A DNA stretch of 64,000 nt. Origin: Mesorhizobium sp. B2-4-15 (GTDB taxonomy: Bacteria; Pseudomonadota; Alphaproteobacteria; Rhizobiales; Rhizobiaceae). Each line of letters starts with the position of its first letter. The stretch's first letter is position 1. The notes beneath the pieces are model-generated. The model made no database searches. It saw only the letters and a list, made by a program, of their open reading frames with translations, and was not told the origin of the DNA. Below, in pieces: positions 36,674-45,615 of this stretch. Location: assembly GCF_006658505.1 (NCBI RefSeq), contig NZ_VFUZ01000006.1, positions 1-64,000 of the forward strand, given 5' to 3'. The translations under genes were made by a program, and so were the position numbers.

Positions 36674-37732
36674 CTACTCCGGATTGGAATGATCGAGAAA
36701 ATAGCGGCGGGCGTCCGCCGACGACAGCCCGTCCAGCCGTTCGAGCGAGGCCCAGACCTCGGTGATGAGGCGCAGGACATAGTCGCGCTTGGCCGGGAAG
36801 CGTTCGGCCTGCCAGCCGGCGATATTGGCGATCAGGGCAAGGCGGGCACGGATCAGATCGAAAAGAATGCCGATCTCTTCGGGCTCGAGTGGCTGTACCG
36901 ATTGATAGCCGGAGACGAAGCGCGCCGCCGGCGCCAATGGATGTCCTTGCGCCGGCCAGCGATAGACGGCGCCGATGGCGAGGTCGCAGATCAGCGGCGA
37001 ATGGATCATGTCGCCGAAATCGAGGATGCCGCTCACCAATTCCGGCCGCGAGGCGTCCATCACCACATTGTAGGAGTTCATGTCGTTGTGGGCGATCTGT
37101 GCGCGCAGGCCGGGGATGACCGGCGCCGCATGCTCCTCGAAGGCGTCGATGACGCGCTCGACCATGGCACGGTGGCGAGCATCGGGGATATACGCCAGCA
37201 TCGGCCGCGTCTTCGCCACCTTACGGATATCCCACAGCAGGTCGCTGCCGGCGGCCGGATGGAAGAAGCCGCGCAGTGCTCGACCAAGCCGGGCGAGGAA
37301 GGTACCGAGATTGCGATCCTGCGCCGCTGACGTTGGCGAGCGCGAGAGCAACTGGCCGGGCAGATATGTGACCAGCCGGATGATGCGTTGCGGCGATCCC
37401 TCGATGCTGACCGCAAACTGCGCATCGCCCTCAAGGCTTTTGCGCACCGAGGGGACCGGCAAGGTCGGGTCGACCGCGAGGATATGATCGAGCGCCTTGT
37501 TCTGAAAGTCGGTGAAGTCGGCCTCTTCGGCCGGATGGGAGACCTTCAGGACGAACTCGCCCTCGCCTTCGGTCTGGATGTGGAAATTGTGGTCGCGTTC
37601 GCCCGGCAACGGACGCGCGGTGCCGGTCAGCCCGTAGTGTCGACGCAACAGGGCCAACGCGTCGGCGATCGAAACGTCAGGCGCGTCCTCGGCGAGCGTT
37701 TCGCCGAAAGCATCGGGGACCGACGCATTCAT
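36674..37732 (-). CDS. Aminoglycoside phosphotransferase/choline-kinase-fold kinase (hydroxylysine-kinase-like)
   Basis: 352-residue kinase of the APH/HYKK fold. The catalytic loop HNDMNSYN carries His215 and Asp217, the metal-binding DFGD motif lies about 27 residues later, and the N-lobe lysine is in FVLKVSHP. I start at ATG 37732, which overlaps the hydrolase stop (ATGA). Its substrate is likely a hydroxylated amine or amino acid, phosphorylated before action of the PLP enzyme that follows. In eukaryotes such pairs degrade hydroxylysine or phosphoethanolamine; application here is inference. Confidence 0.85.
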   Translation of the reverse strand: MNASVPDAFGETLAEDAPDVSIADALALLRRHYGLTGTARPLPGERDHNFHIQTEGEGEFVLKVSHPAEEADFTDFQNKALDHILAVDPTLPVPSVRKSLEGDAQFAVSIEGSPQRIIRLVTYLPGQLLSRSPTSAAQDRNLGTFLARLGRALRGFFHPAAGSDLLWDIRKVAKTRPMLAYIPDARHRAMVERVIDAFEEHAAPVIPGLRAQIAHNDMNSYNVVMDASRPELVSGILDFGDMIHSPLICDLAIGAVYRWPAQGHPLAPAARFVSGYQSVQPLEPEEIGILFDLIRARLALIANIAGWQAERFPAKRDYVLRLITEVWASLERLDGLSSADARRYFLDHSNPE

Positions 37733-39030
37733 GATCTCACCTCGGGATCGATCGGCTCGAGACCGCACCATTCGGCGATGAACAGTGCGATGGTCTGGGT
37801 GACCTTGCGCACCGAATCGAGATCGACCGCCTCGTCATAGCCATGCGGCATGCGGCAGATCGGGCCATAGACGATCGCCGGCGTATCGGCATAGAGGCCG
37901 AAGAAACGCGCGTCGGTCGTCGCCGAGGTGACATGCTCCTGCAGCGGCTCGCCCCAGACGGCGGTATGGCTGCGCCGCAGCACGGCTTCCATCTCGTCGG
38001 CGCCCTCCAGCACATAGCCCTCGGCCATGAAGCCATTATAGGTCATCCTGGGCGGGCGATTGGCCAGGAATGGATCGGCCCGGGCCGCATCGGCGATGCA
38101 GGCTTCGAGCTCGGCCCTGGCGTCTTCCAGCTTCTGGCCGGGATAGGTCGCGACCCGCATCTCGAAGACGCAGCGCGCCGGAACGCTCGATGTCCATTCG
38201 CCGCCTTCGATCTTGCCGAGGTTGAAGCGGATCGGATGCGGATGATCGCAGAAATGCGGATCATCCACCTTGCGCGCATTCCAAACTATTTCCAGCTGCT
38301 TCAACGCCTGGATGATGACGATGGCCTTTTCGATGGCGTTAGCGCCGGCGGAGAAGGCGCCCGACGCGTGCTGCGGGTCGCCGTCGACCTCGACCCTGAA
38401 CCAGATCGGCCCGACCTGTGCCCGCATCAATCGCGGTTCCAGCGGTTCGGGAATGAAGGCGGCGTCGGCACGGTAGCCACGCTGCAGGCAAGCGAGCGCG
38501 CCATTGCCGGTGCACTCTTCCTCGACCACCGACTGCAGGAACACTTTCGCGGCCGGCTGATAGCCAAGGCTGCGCAAGGCGGCCAGCGCATAGAGACAAG
38601 CCGACAGGCCAGCCTTCATGTCGCCGGCGCCACGGCCATGCATCCAGCCATCCTCGATCGCCGGATCATAGGGGTCACGGGCCCAGCGGTCGAGCGGTCC
38701 GGTCGGCACCACATCGATGTGGCCGTTGAGGATCAGCGAGCGGCCGGTCGTGTTTCGTGGCGTGTGGGTGGCGACGACATTGAAGGCATCGTCATAGGAC
38801 ACCGCCACCGGCGAAAAACCAGGCAGGCCGCGGATGGCGTCGACGTCGACGCGCCACATGTCGACCGCGTAGCCATCGGCCTCGTAGGCCGCCGCCATGA
38901 AGGACTGTGCGGCGTGCTCCTCGCCACGTTGGGAGGGAAAGCGTACAAGATCCGCCAGGAATGCGACCTGCCGCGTGAAGCCGTCGTCAACCGCGCGCAA
39001 AATGGCTTCGTCGGCAATACGCTCAGGCAT
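37729..39030 (-). CDS. M20-family metallohydrolase (ArgE/DapE-like deacylase)
   Basis: 433-residue zinc amidohydrolase. Metal ligands His104 and Asp106 (GHIDVVP), Asp137 (GAGDMKAG) and the Glu170/Glu171 pair (VVEEECTGNG) follow the ArgE/DapE pattern. A lid (dimerisation) domain occupies the middle. I chose the ATG at 39030 because the longer frame from 39120 crosses the promoter dyad. It is the first gene of the operon and probably removes an acyl group from an amino compound before the kinase acts. Confidence 0.88.
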   Translation of the reverse strand: MPERIADEAILRAVDDGFTRQVAFLADLVRFPSQRGEEHAAQSFMAAAYEADGYAVDMWRVDVDAIRGLPGFSPVAVSYDDAFNVVATHTPRNTTGRSLILNGHIDVVPTGPLDRWARDPYDPAIEDGWMHGRGAGDMKAGLSACLYALAALRSLGYQPAAKVFLQSVVEEECTGNGALACLQRGYRADAAFIPEPLEPRLMRAQVGPIWFRVEVDGDPQHASGAFSAGANAIEKAIVIIQALKQLEIVWNARKVDDPHFCDHPHPIRFNLGKIEGGEWTSSVPARCVFEMRVATYPGQKLEDARAELEACIADAARADPFLANRPPRMTYNGFMAEGYVLEGADEMEAVLRRSHTAVWGEPLQEHVTSATTDARFFGLYADTPAIVYGPICRMPHGYDEAVDLDSVRKVTQTIALFIAEWCGLEPIDPEVRS

Positions 39031-39059
39031 GATGTTCCGCTTTCCCGTGGATGGTGTAT

Positions 39060-39072
39060 CATATCTCATATG
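39060..39072. promoter_or_regulatory. CATAT-CTC-ATATG dyad upstream of the M20 hydrolase operon
   Basis: A 5-bp inverted repeat with a 3-nt centre, 29 nt upstream of the hydrolase start, in the 176-nt divergent gap (39031-39206) before the GNAT gene. It is a candidate operator for the GntR protein encoded at the end of the operon. I saw no other gene in this gap. Confidence 0.4.
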
Positions 39073-39206
39073 CCATTCCCTGGAAATGCAAGAGACAGGC
39101 GGGCCAAAATCATAACCCACCTATGGAACCTCTTGGCAGGCGAGCACAGGGTTGGCATCAGCGTCTTGCAGGCCGGCAAGGCGGCGCGGCGGAAGATCGA
39201 GGACAA

Positions 39207-39854
39207 ATGCTGGTCACCGAGGGCACATTGCCGGATGAAGTCACCGATCTCGCGTCCGGTTACCGGCGCATAGCGGCCGGCAAGATCGTCAATGCGGTGA
39301 CGTGGATGGAGACGCGCGCGCCGGTGCCGGGTCTCGCCCGACCGTTGGCAATGACCCGCATCACAAAGCCCGAGATTGCCTCCTACCGCGCGACCTTCCT
39401 CGAGATCGGCGCTCCCTGGCTGTGGGATCGCGCCGCCGAAATGTCGGACGCCGAAATCGCCACGCATTTTTCCGACCCTCGCCAGCATCTCTTCTACGGC
39501 CATGATGAAAGTGGTGGCCATGTCGGCATGGCCGAATTCCGCGTAGCCGATGAAAACGAGATCGAGATCACCTATTTCGGCCTGTTCCCGTCCCTGACGG
39601 GCCGAGGTCTCGGCAAGCGGCTGATGGCGGGCGTACTCGATCAGGCATGGCGGCTCGGCCCGAGCCGTATCTGGCTGCACACCAGCAGCATAGACCATCA
39701 CAGCGTCATCGGTTTCTATAGGGCGTGCGGATTTGAACCGTATGCGGCGGGTTTCGAAATCACCGACGATCCCCGCATAAAGGGGACCTTGCCACGCGAT
39801 GCAGCACCGCAAATCCCGCTGATCGAAACGGAATGGATGCCCGGCGTCAGATGA
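39207..39854 (+). CDS. GNAT-family N-acetyltransferase
   Basis: 215-residue acetyltransferase. The acetyl-CoA binding loop is GRGLGK (132-137), after the beta-4 strand IEITYFGLFPS. The later FYRACGFEPY matches motif B. I start at ATG 39207, with GAGGA just upstream. A longer frame from 39051 crosses the divergent promoter. Its stop overlaps the large LuxR-type regulator (ATGA). The substrate is unknown; an amino compound handled by the neighbouring hydrolase or amidohydrolase is plausible. Confidence 0.82.
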   Translation: MLVTEGTLPDEVTDLASGYRRIAAGKIVNAVTWMETRAPVPGLARPLAMTRITKPEIASYRATFLEIGAPWLWDRAAEMSDAEIATHFSDPRQHLFYGHDESGGHVGMAEFRVADENEIEITYFGLFPSLTGRGLGKRLMAGVLDQAWRLGPSRIWLHTSSIDHHSVIGFYRACGFEPYAAGFEITDDPRIKGTLPRDAAPQIPLIETEWMPGVR

Positions 39855-42565
39855 GACCGTCTTCGCGACCAGCCAGCCAGGCATCGCCCCACCATCGCCG
39901 GTGGGTACGGCGCGAGACCATCCTGTCGAAGCTGGAGCGGCATGTCGACACGCGCATCGTTCTGTTCGCCGCGCCCGCCGGCTTCGGCAAGTCGACGACG
40001 ATGACGCAGTGGGCCGCGGAAGTCGCGCGCCACGGCCGGTTGACCGCATGGCTGTCCTGCGAGGCGACGGACAATGACGAAGGCGCCTTCCTGTCGCATC
40101 TGGTGGGTGCGTTGCGCCACCTCGTCCAGAGCCCGGCCGAGCTCGACCTCGCCTTCCAGTCGAGCCCGATCCCGCAGCTCGATGTCGTGCTCGCGGCACT
40201 TGTGGCGGGGCTTGCGGCGCGTGACGCCGACATCACCCTGTTCTTCGACGACTACCACGCCATCGAAGCGCCGGCGGTGAAGCGGTTCATGGAGCGGCTG
40301 ACACGGCAGGCGCCGGCCAATGTCGTCTTCGTCATCGGTTCGCGCAACCTGCCCGACCTGCAGTTGGGCAAGCTCAGGGTTCTTGGCGACGTTTTCGAAA
40401 TCGGCCCCGACGATCTGCGCTTCGCCTCGTCCGAAGCCGAAGCGTTCTTCAACGACAAGCTCGGCCTCAGCGTCAGCAGCGGCACGGTGGAGACCCTGTG
40501 CTCGCGGACCGAAGGCTGGGCTGCCGGCCTGCAACTTGCCTCGCTGTCGCTCAGCGCCGCGCATGCTCCAGAAACCGTCATCGGCAACTTCACCGGCGCC
40601 AACCGCAACGTCGCCGACTTCCTGATGGGGGAAGTGTTCCTGGGGCTGCCGCCGGCCCTGGCCAAGTTCCTGCTCCACAGTTCGATCTTCGAGCGCTTCA
40701 GCGCCGAGGCGTGCCGGGCGGTTTTGCGCGCGGCGGACGCCGAGGCTGATATCGCCGAGATCGAGACCCGCAACCTGTTCCTGGTGCCGCTCGACGAGGA
40801 GCGGCGCTGGTTCCGCTATCATCATCTGTTCCGCGATTTCCTCAGCCGCGAGATGGAACGGCGTGAACCGGAGAGGATCGCGCCGCTGCACCTTGCGGCT
40901 TCGGAATGGTTCGGTGAACGCAAGATGCTGACCGAGGCGATCGGGCACGCTCTGGCCGCCGGCGACCAGGCCCGCGCGGCGGTGTTCGTCGAGAACAACG
41001 CGCTTGAGCTCATCGCCCAGTGCCAACTGCTTTACGTCCGCCAGCTGCTGGCGCTGCTCCCCAGGAAACTGGTCGAGCAGCGCATCCGGCTGCAACTCGT
41101 GGTGCTGTGGCTGGCGGTGCACAGCAGCCAGCCCGAGATCGCCCAGCAGACGCTCGCCAATGCGCGCAAGCTTGTCGAGACCGGGCCGACCGATGGCAAG
41201 GATCCGGGCACGCTGACCGGCACCTCGATCGAAGCCGAGCTCGCCGTCCTTAATGCAGCCGTGCACAGCACGCTGGAACAGTTCGAGGATGCGCGGGACA
41301 CCGCGCTGGCCGCCCTGCGCATCATCGCGCCCGATGCTTGGTTCATGGAAGGGGCGACCGCCAACGTTATCGGCTACAATCTCTATGCGCTCGGCGACCT
41401 CGAAGGGGCGCGTGCGGCGGTGGATGCCGCGCGCAAGGCGCATGAGCGAAGCGGCAGCCTGCTCGGCGTCACCATCGCCAATTGCTACATGGCCGTCATC
41501 GAACGCTCGGCCGGACGCCTGCCCGCCGCCGAGCGGCTGCTGCGTAATGCCATTATCGAGGCGAGGACGCGGATCGGCGCGAACTCCTATGCCGAGGCGC
41601 TCGCTGGAACACTGCTTGCCGAACTTGCCTATGAGACCAATGCATCCGGCGAGGCGCTGACGCTGGTCGAGAATCTCGGGCCGTTGATCGAGGGCGCAGC
41701 GGTCATCGTCTATCCCCTGGCCAGCGTGCCGACCTATGCCCGCGTGCTGCAGTTGACCGGCCGGGGCGATGCCGCGCTGGATATGCTGGAGCGCGTCTAC
41801 CTGCGCGTGCGCGGCTCCGTCTACCGCCGCCTCGCCTCGGTGCTGGTGCACGACCGCATCCGGCTGCTGATCGACCAGAACCGCACCCCGGAAGCGCGCA
41901 AGCTGCTCGACGAACATCGCCGCGACCAGAGCGAGGCCGCGCCCACCGTCGCCAACGAGTTCGAATACTTCGCCGAGGGCAGGCTTCTGACGGCGGAGAA
42001 ATCCTACACGGCGGCCGCGGCGATTTTCGACGAATTGCTGGAGCGAACGAAAAGCAGCGGGCGCATGCGCCGCCACATACTGGCGCTGATCCTGCGCGCC
42101 AGGAGCGCCGGCCATGACCAGCGCGAGGCCGACCGCCATCTCCTGGAAGCTTTACGCCTTGCCCAGCCCTCCGGCTTCATCCGTTCCTTCGTCGACGAGG
42201 GCAGGCCTGTTGTCGAAGGGCTGATGCGGCTGCGCGCGGCTCAGGCAAAGACCGACCCGTCGCTATCAGCCTACGCAACGCGCATCATCGACGCCGCGCA
42301 GACGATGCCGGTGGCGACGCGCAAGCCGGCCGCGCCGGCTGCCGAGAAGGAACAACTCACCCAGCGCGAATCCGAACTGTTGCGCTGCCTGTCGGAAGGC
42401 ATGTCGAACCGCGATATCGGGGTCGCGCTGTCGGTGAGCGAGACGACGGTCAAATGGCATTTGAAGAACATTTTCGGCAAACTCTCGGTGTCGAACCGGG
42501 TCCAGGCCGTGCGTGCCGCGCAGGCCGCCGCAAACCTCCGACCCCCTCCGAAAGGAGGGGCATAG
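39851..42565 (+). CDS. Large MalT-like LuxR-family regulator (STAND ATPase)
   Basis: 904-residue signal-transducing ATPase regulator. The N-terminal P-loop APAGFGKST is at residues 41-49, followed by a Walker-B-like TLFFDDYHAI near 130-140. A central TPR/superhelical region rich in alanine-leucine helices comes next. The C-terminal LuxR helix-turn-helix (LTQRESELLRCLSEGMSNRD, then VSETTVKWHLKNIFGKL) starts near residue 835. ATG 39851 overlaps the GNAT stop. This architecture matches MalT/AcoK-type activators that bind a small inducer. The amidohydrolase and importer operon 84 nt downstream is the obvious candidate target. Confidence 0.9.
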   Translation: MRPSSRPASQASPHHRRWVRRETILSKLERHVDTRIVLFAAPAGFGKSTTMTQWAAEVARHGRLTAWLSCEATDNDEGAFLSHLVGALRHLVQSPAELDLAFQSSPIPQLDVVLAALVAGLAARDADITLFFDDYHAIEAPAVKRFMERLTRQAPANVVFVIGSRNLPDLQLGKLRVLGDVFEIGPDDLRFASSEAEAFFNDKLGLSVSSGTVETLCSRTEGWAAGLQLASLSLSAAHAPETVIGNFTGANRNVADFLMGEVFLGLPPALAKFLLHSSIFERFSAEACRAVLRAADAEADIAEIETRNLFLVPLDEERRWFRYHHLFRDFLSREMERREPERIAPLHLAASEWFGERKMLTEAIGHALAAGDQARAAVFVENNALELIAQCQLLYVRQLLALLPRKLVEQRIRLQLVVLWLAVHSSQPEIAQQTLANARKLVETGPTDGKDPGTLTGTSIEAELAVLNAAVHSTLEQFEDARDTALAALRIIAPDAWFMEGATANVIGYNLYALGDLEGARAAVDAARKAHERSGSLLGVTIANCYMAVIERSAGRLPAAERLLRNAIIEARTRIGANSYAEALAGTLLAELAYETNASGEALTLVENLGPLIEGAAVIVYPLASVPTYARVLQLTGRGDAALDMLERVYLRVRGSVYRRLASVLVHDRIRLLIDQNRTPEARKLLDEHRRDQSEAAPTVANEFEYFAEGRLLTAEKSYTAAAAIFDELLERTKSSGRMRRHILALILRARSAGHDQREADRHLLEALRLAQPSGFIRSFVDEGRPVVEGLMRLRAAQAKTDPSLSAYATRIIDAAQTMPVATRKPAAPAAEKEQLTQRESELLRCLSEGMSNRDIGVALSVSETTVKWHLKNIFGKLSVSNRVQAVRAAQAAANLRPPPKGGA

Positions 42566-42648
42566 ACATCCGGCACAACCCCTCTTTAGGGTCGGGCCAC
42601 GCGATCATTAGCCTGCTAGCGTCCCTTTGTTTTTAGGGGACGTTGCGG

Positions 42649-43770
42649 ATGGCGACAGGTTACGTTTTTCACGAACAGCTGATGTGGCATGACACCGGCT
42701 CCAGCGCCGACATGATGCCTCCCGGCCGTTTCGTGGAGCCTGGCCGGCATCTGGAATCGCCCGGGTCGAAGCGCCGGCTCAATAACCTCATCCAGGTCAG
42801 CGGCCTGGTGCGCCATCTGGTGCCGATCATTCCAGAACCGGTGTCGGTAGAGGACCTCCTGCGCGTCCACACGCAACGCCACGTCGACGACATCAGAATG
42901 CTCAGCGAGCGTGGCTCCGGCTTCGCCGGGCCGCAGGCGCCGATCGGCCTCAACAGTTTCGACATCGCCTTGTTGTCCGCCGGCACCACCTATGCCGCGA
43001 TGCGCGCGGTGCTGACTGGCCGCGTCGACAATGCCTATGCGCTGGCGCGGCCGCCGGGGCATCATGCCGAACCCGACCAGGCGATGGGCAACTGCCTGTT
43101 CTCCAACATCGGCGTGTCGGTGCGCCGTCTGCAGCATGAAGGCTTGCTCGGCCGCGCCGCCGTGGTCGACTGGGATGTGCATCACGGCAACGGCACCGAG
43201 ACGGTGTTCTATTCCGACCCCTCGGTGCTGACGATTTCCCTGCATCAGGACAATCTCTACCCGACCGGGCGCGGCGCGGCGGCCGACAATGGCAAGGGCG
43301 AAGGCGAAGGCTACAACATCAACATCCCCCTGCCGGCCGGGAGCGGGACCGGCGCCTATGAGGCGGCCTTCGACCGCGTCGTCGCTCCGGCGCTGCGCGC
43401 CTATAAGCCGGACCTCATCATCGTCGCTTCCGGTTTCGATGCCTCGGGCTTCGACCCGCTCGGCCGCATGATGCTGAACAGCGAATGCTTCCGGCGCCTC
43501 GCGGCGCGCATGGTCGCGCTGGCCGCCGAAGTTTCGAACGGACGGCTCATGATGACCCATGAAGGCGGCTACTCCGAAGGCTATGTGCCGTTCTGCGGCC
43601 ATGCCGTCATCGAGACGCTGGCCAATCACCGCACCGAGGTGATCGACCCGTTGTCGGACCATATCGACGAATGGGCCGGGCAGGAGTTGCAGCCGCATCA
43701 GGTTGATGTGATCGATGCCGCCGAAGGCTTGGTCGCCGGCCTGCGCCAACGCCTCGCCAGCGCGGCCTGA
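42649..43770 (+). CDS. Histone-deacetylase-superfamily acetylpolyamine amidohydrolase-like enzyme
   Basis: 373-residue zinc amidohydrolase. Active-site histidines are His138/His139 (RPPGHHAE). Zinc ligands are Asp176 and His178 (DWDVHHGNG) and Asp264 (SGFDAS), and the catalytic tyrosine is Tyr308 (EGGYSEG). The family removes acetyl groups from acetylated polyamines or other amides. I chose ATG 42649 over TTG 42643 because AGGGGA lies 8 nt before it. It heads the Urt-like importer operon, with 4 nt to the first permease, so its substrate is probably the imported amide. Confidence 0.9.
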   Translation: MATGYVFHEQLMWHDTGSSADMMPPGRFVEPGRHLESPGSKRRLNNLIQVSGLVRHLVPIIPEPVSVEDLLRVHTQRHVDDIRMLSERGSGFAGPQAPIGLNSFDIALLSAGTTYAAMRAVLTGRVDNAYALARPPGHHAEPDQAMGNCLFSNIGVSVRRLQHEGLLGRAAVVDWDVHHGNGTETVFYSDPSVLTISLHQDNLYPTGRGAAADNGKGEGEGYNINIPLPAGSGTGAYEAAFDRVVAPALRAYKPDLIIVASGFDASGFDPLGRMMLNSECFRRLAARMVALAAEVSNGRLMMTHEGGYSEGYVPFCGHAVIETLANHRTEVIDPLSDHIDEWAGQELQPHQVDVIDAAEGLVAGLRQRLASAA

Positions 43771-43774
43771 CGCG

Positions 43775-44632
43775 ATGGATTTTGTCGTCACCACGCTGCT
43801 CAATGCGCTGACACTGATCAGCATCCTGATGCTGGTCGGGCTCGGGCTGGCGATCAGCTTCGGCCTGATGAACGTCACCAACCTGGCGCATGGCGAGTTC
43901 GTCACCGTCGGCGCCTTCGCGGTCTATTTCATCCAGAGCGTGGGCGGTTCCTTCTGGGTCGGGTTGGCCGCCGCACCGATTGCCGGCGCGGTGGTCGGCT
44001 GCATCCTGGAATTCGCCATCATCCGCCATCTCTATTCGCGACCGGTCTCGACCGTGCTTGCCACCTGGGGCGTCAGCCTCATCCTGCAGCAAGGGCTGGA
44101 ACTGACCTTCGGTCTTGGCGCCAAGCCGGTGACGCCACCGATCGAAGGCACGCTCGACCTGTTCTTCACCGTCTATCCGGCGTACCGGCTGATCCTGATC
44201 GCGATTGCCATGCTGACCCTGCTCGGCGTCATCCTGCTGATCAACCGCACGTCCTTCGGGCTTGATATCCGCACCGTCATCCAGAATCGCGAGATGGCCG
44301 AGGGCGTCGGCATCAATACGCGACGCACCTACGCCATCGCCTTCACCTTCGGGGCGGCAATCGCCGGACTGGCCGGCGGCCTGGTCGCGCCGCTGGCGAT
44401 CGTGCTGCCGCAGATGGGAGTGAACTATCTCGCCAATGCCTTCTTCGTCGTCATCGTCGGCGGCGTCGGCTCGATCGGCGGTCTCGTCGCCGGCAGCGTC
44501 TTCGTCGGCGGACTGACCAGTGTGCTCAACTACCAGATCTCGCCCTCGCTGGCGCAAGCCATCGTGCTGCTCGCGGCCATTGTCGCCGTGCGGCTGCGCC
44601 CCAACGGCCTGTTCAACGGGGCATCGCGATGA
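43775..44632 (+). CDS. Urea/amide-type ABC transporter permease (UrtB/LivH-like)
   Basis: 285-residue inner-membrane subunit. The hallmark ISFGLMNVTNLAHGEFVTVG near residue 30 and VGGVGSIGGLVAGSVFVGGL before the last helix place it in the LivH/UrtB group. The conserved loop is RTVIQNREMAEGVGINTRRT. It follows the amidohydrolase stop by 4 nt and overlaps the next permease by 4 nt. Confidence 0.88.
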   Translation: MDFVVTTLLNALTLISILMLVGLGLAISFGLMNVTNLAHGEFVTVGAFAVYFIQSVGGSFWVGLAAAPIAGAVVGCILEFAIIRHLYSRPVSTVLATWGVSLILQQGLELTFGLGAKPVTPPIEGTLDLFFTVYPAYRLILIAIAMLTLLGVILLINRTSFGLDIRTVIQNREMAEGVGINTRRTYAIAFTFGAAIAGLAGGLVAPLAIVLPQMGVNYLANAFFVVIVGGVGSIGGLVAGSVFVGGLTSVLNYQISPSLAQAIVLLAAIVAVRLRPNGLFNGASR

Positions 44633-45615
44633 TCGCCCGGGATCGCAACTGGCTGGTGATCTTCGCCGTCTGCGCGGCGCTCGCCGTCGCCTATCCCCTG
44701 ATCGCCGATGGTTACCAGCTGACGGTGATCCGCGACGCGCTGATCTTCGGCCTGTTCGCGGCGAGCCTCGACTTCTTCTGGGGCCGCACCGGCATTCTGT
44801 GTTTCGGGCATGCCGCCTTCTTCGGCATTGGCGGCTACATCATGGCGCTGGTCACGCTCAACGATGCGATCCCCTTTGGCAGCCTGCTCGGCGTCATGGG
44901 CGCGGTGGCCGGTGCTGCCTTCGTCGCCGCCATCATCGGTTACTTCCTGTTCTTCGGCGGCATCCGCGGCAGCTACTTCACCATCGTCACGCTCGCCATG
45001 GGCGTCATCTGCCAGCAGGCCGCCGTCTCCTGGAGCTCGGTCACCGGCGGCGACAGCGGCCTGATCGGCATCCCGCCGATCGCGTTCGATGTCGGCGGCC
45101 TGCATGTCGACCTCAGCCAGGACCTGCCCTCTTATATCTTCGTCGCTGCCATCGTGGCGTTGGTCGTGCTGGCGCTGTGGTCTATCAGTCGTGGCCGCTG
45201 GGGTACGGTGCTGACCGCCATCCAGGACAATGAAGTCCGGGCGGCCGCGCTCGGCCACAATGCGCCGTTGCGGCTGCTCGTCACCTTCATCCTCTCGGCG
45301 GCGATCGCCGGGCTTGCCGGCGCACTCTATGTCTGCATGGCCGGGCTGGTCGCGCCAGACCTCTCCGGGCTGCTTCTGTCGACCGAAGTCATCGTCTGGG
45401 TGGCTGTCGGCGGGCGCGGCACGCTGCTTGGCCCGGTGCTCGGCGCCATCGTCATCCAGCGTGCGCAGCAGACCATCAGCAGCTTCAACCCAAGCCTGTG
45501 GCCGCTTCTGCTCGGCTGCGTCTTCGTGATCATCGTCTTCGTGCTGCCCGACGGCATCCTGTCGATCTACGCGCGCTTGAAGAGCCTGTTCAGAGGCCGG
45601 AGGCAGGCGCAATGA
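44629..45615 (+). CDS. Urea/amide-type ABC transporter permease (UrtC/LivM-like)
   Basis: 328-residue partner permease. The early segment DFFWGRTGILCFGHAAFFGI is typical of the UrtC/LivM group, and the ATPase-contact loop AIQDNEVRAAALGHNAPLRL lies in the second half. The start and stop overlap neighbouring genes by 4 nt. With the preceding UrtB-like protein it makes the channel. Confidence 0.88.
   Translation: MIARDRNWLVIFAVCAALAVAYPLIADGYQLTVIRDALIFGLFAASLDFFWGRTGILCFGHAAFFGIGGYIMALVTLNDAIPFGSLLGVMGAVAGAAFVAAIIGYFLFFGGIRGSYFTIVTLAMGVICQQAAVSWSSVTGGDSGLIGIPPIAFDVGGLHVDLSQDLPSYIFVAAIVALVVLALWSISRGRWGTVLTAIQDNEVRAAALGHNAPLRLLVTFILSAAIAGLAGALYVCMAGLVAPDLSGLLLSTEVIVWVAVGGRGTLLGPVLGAIVIQRAQQTISSFNPSLWPLLLGCVFVIIVFVLPDGILSIYARLKSLFRGRRQAQ

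Noticed and set aside
39716..42139. An 807-codon open frame on the minus strand
   Set aside because: It is antisense to the MalT-like regulator, whose P-loop and LuxR motifs prove the plus-strand frame. No domain is seen in the antisense product.
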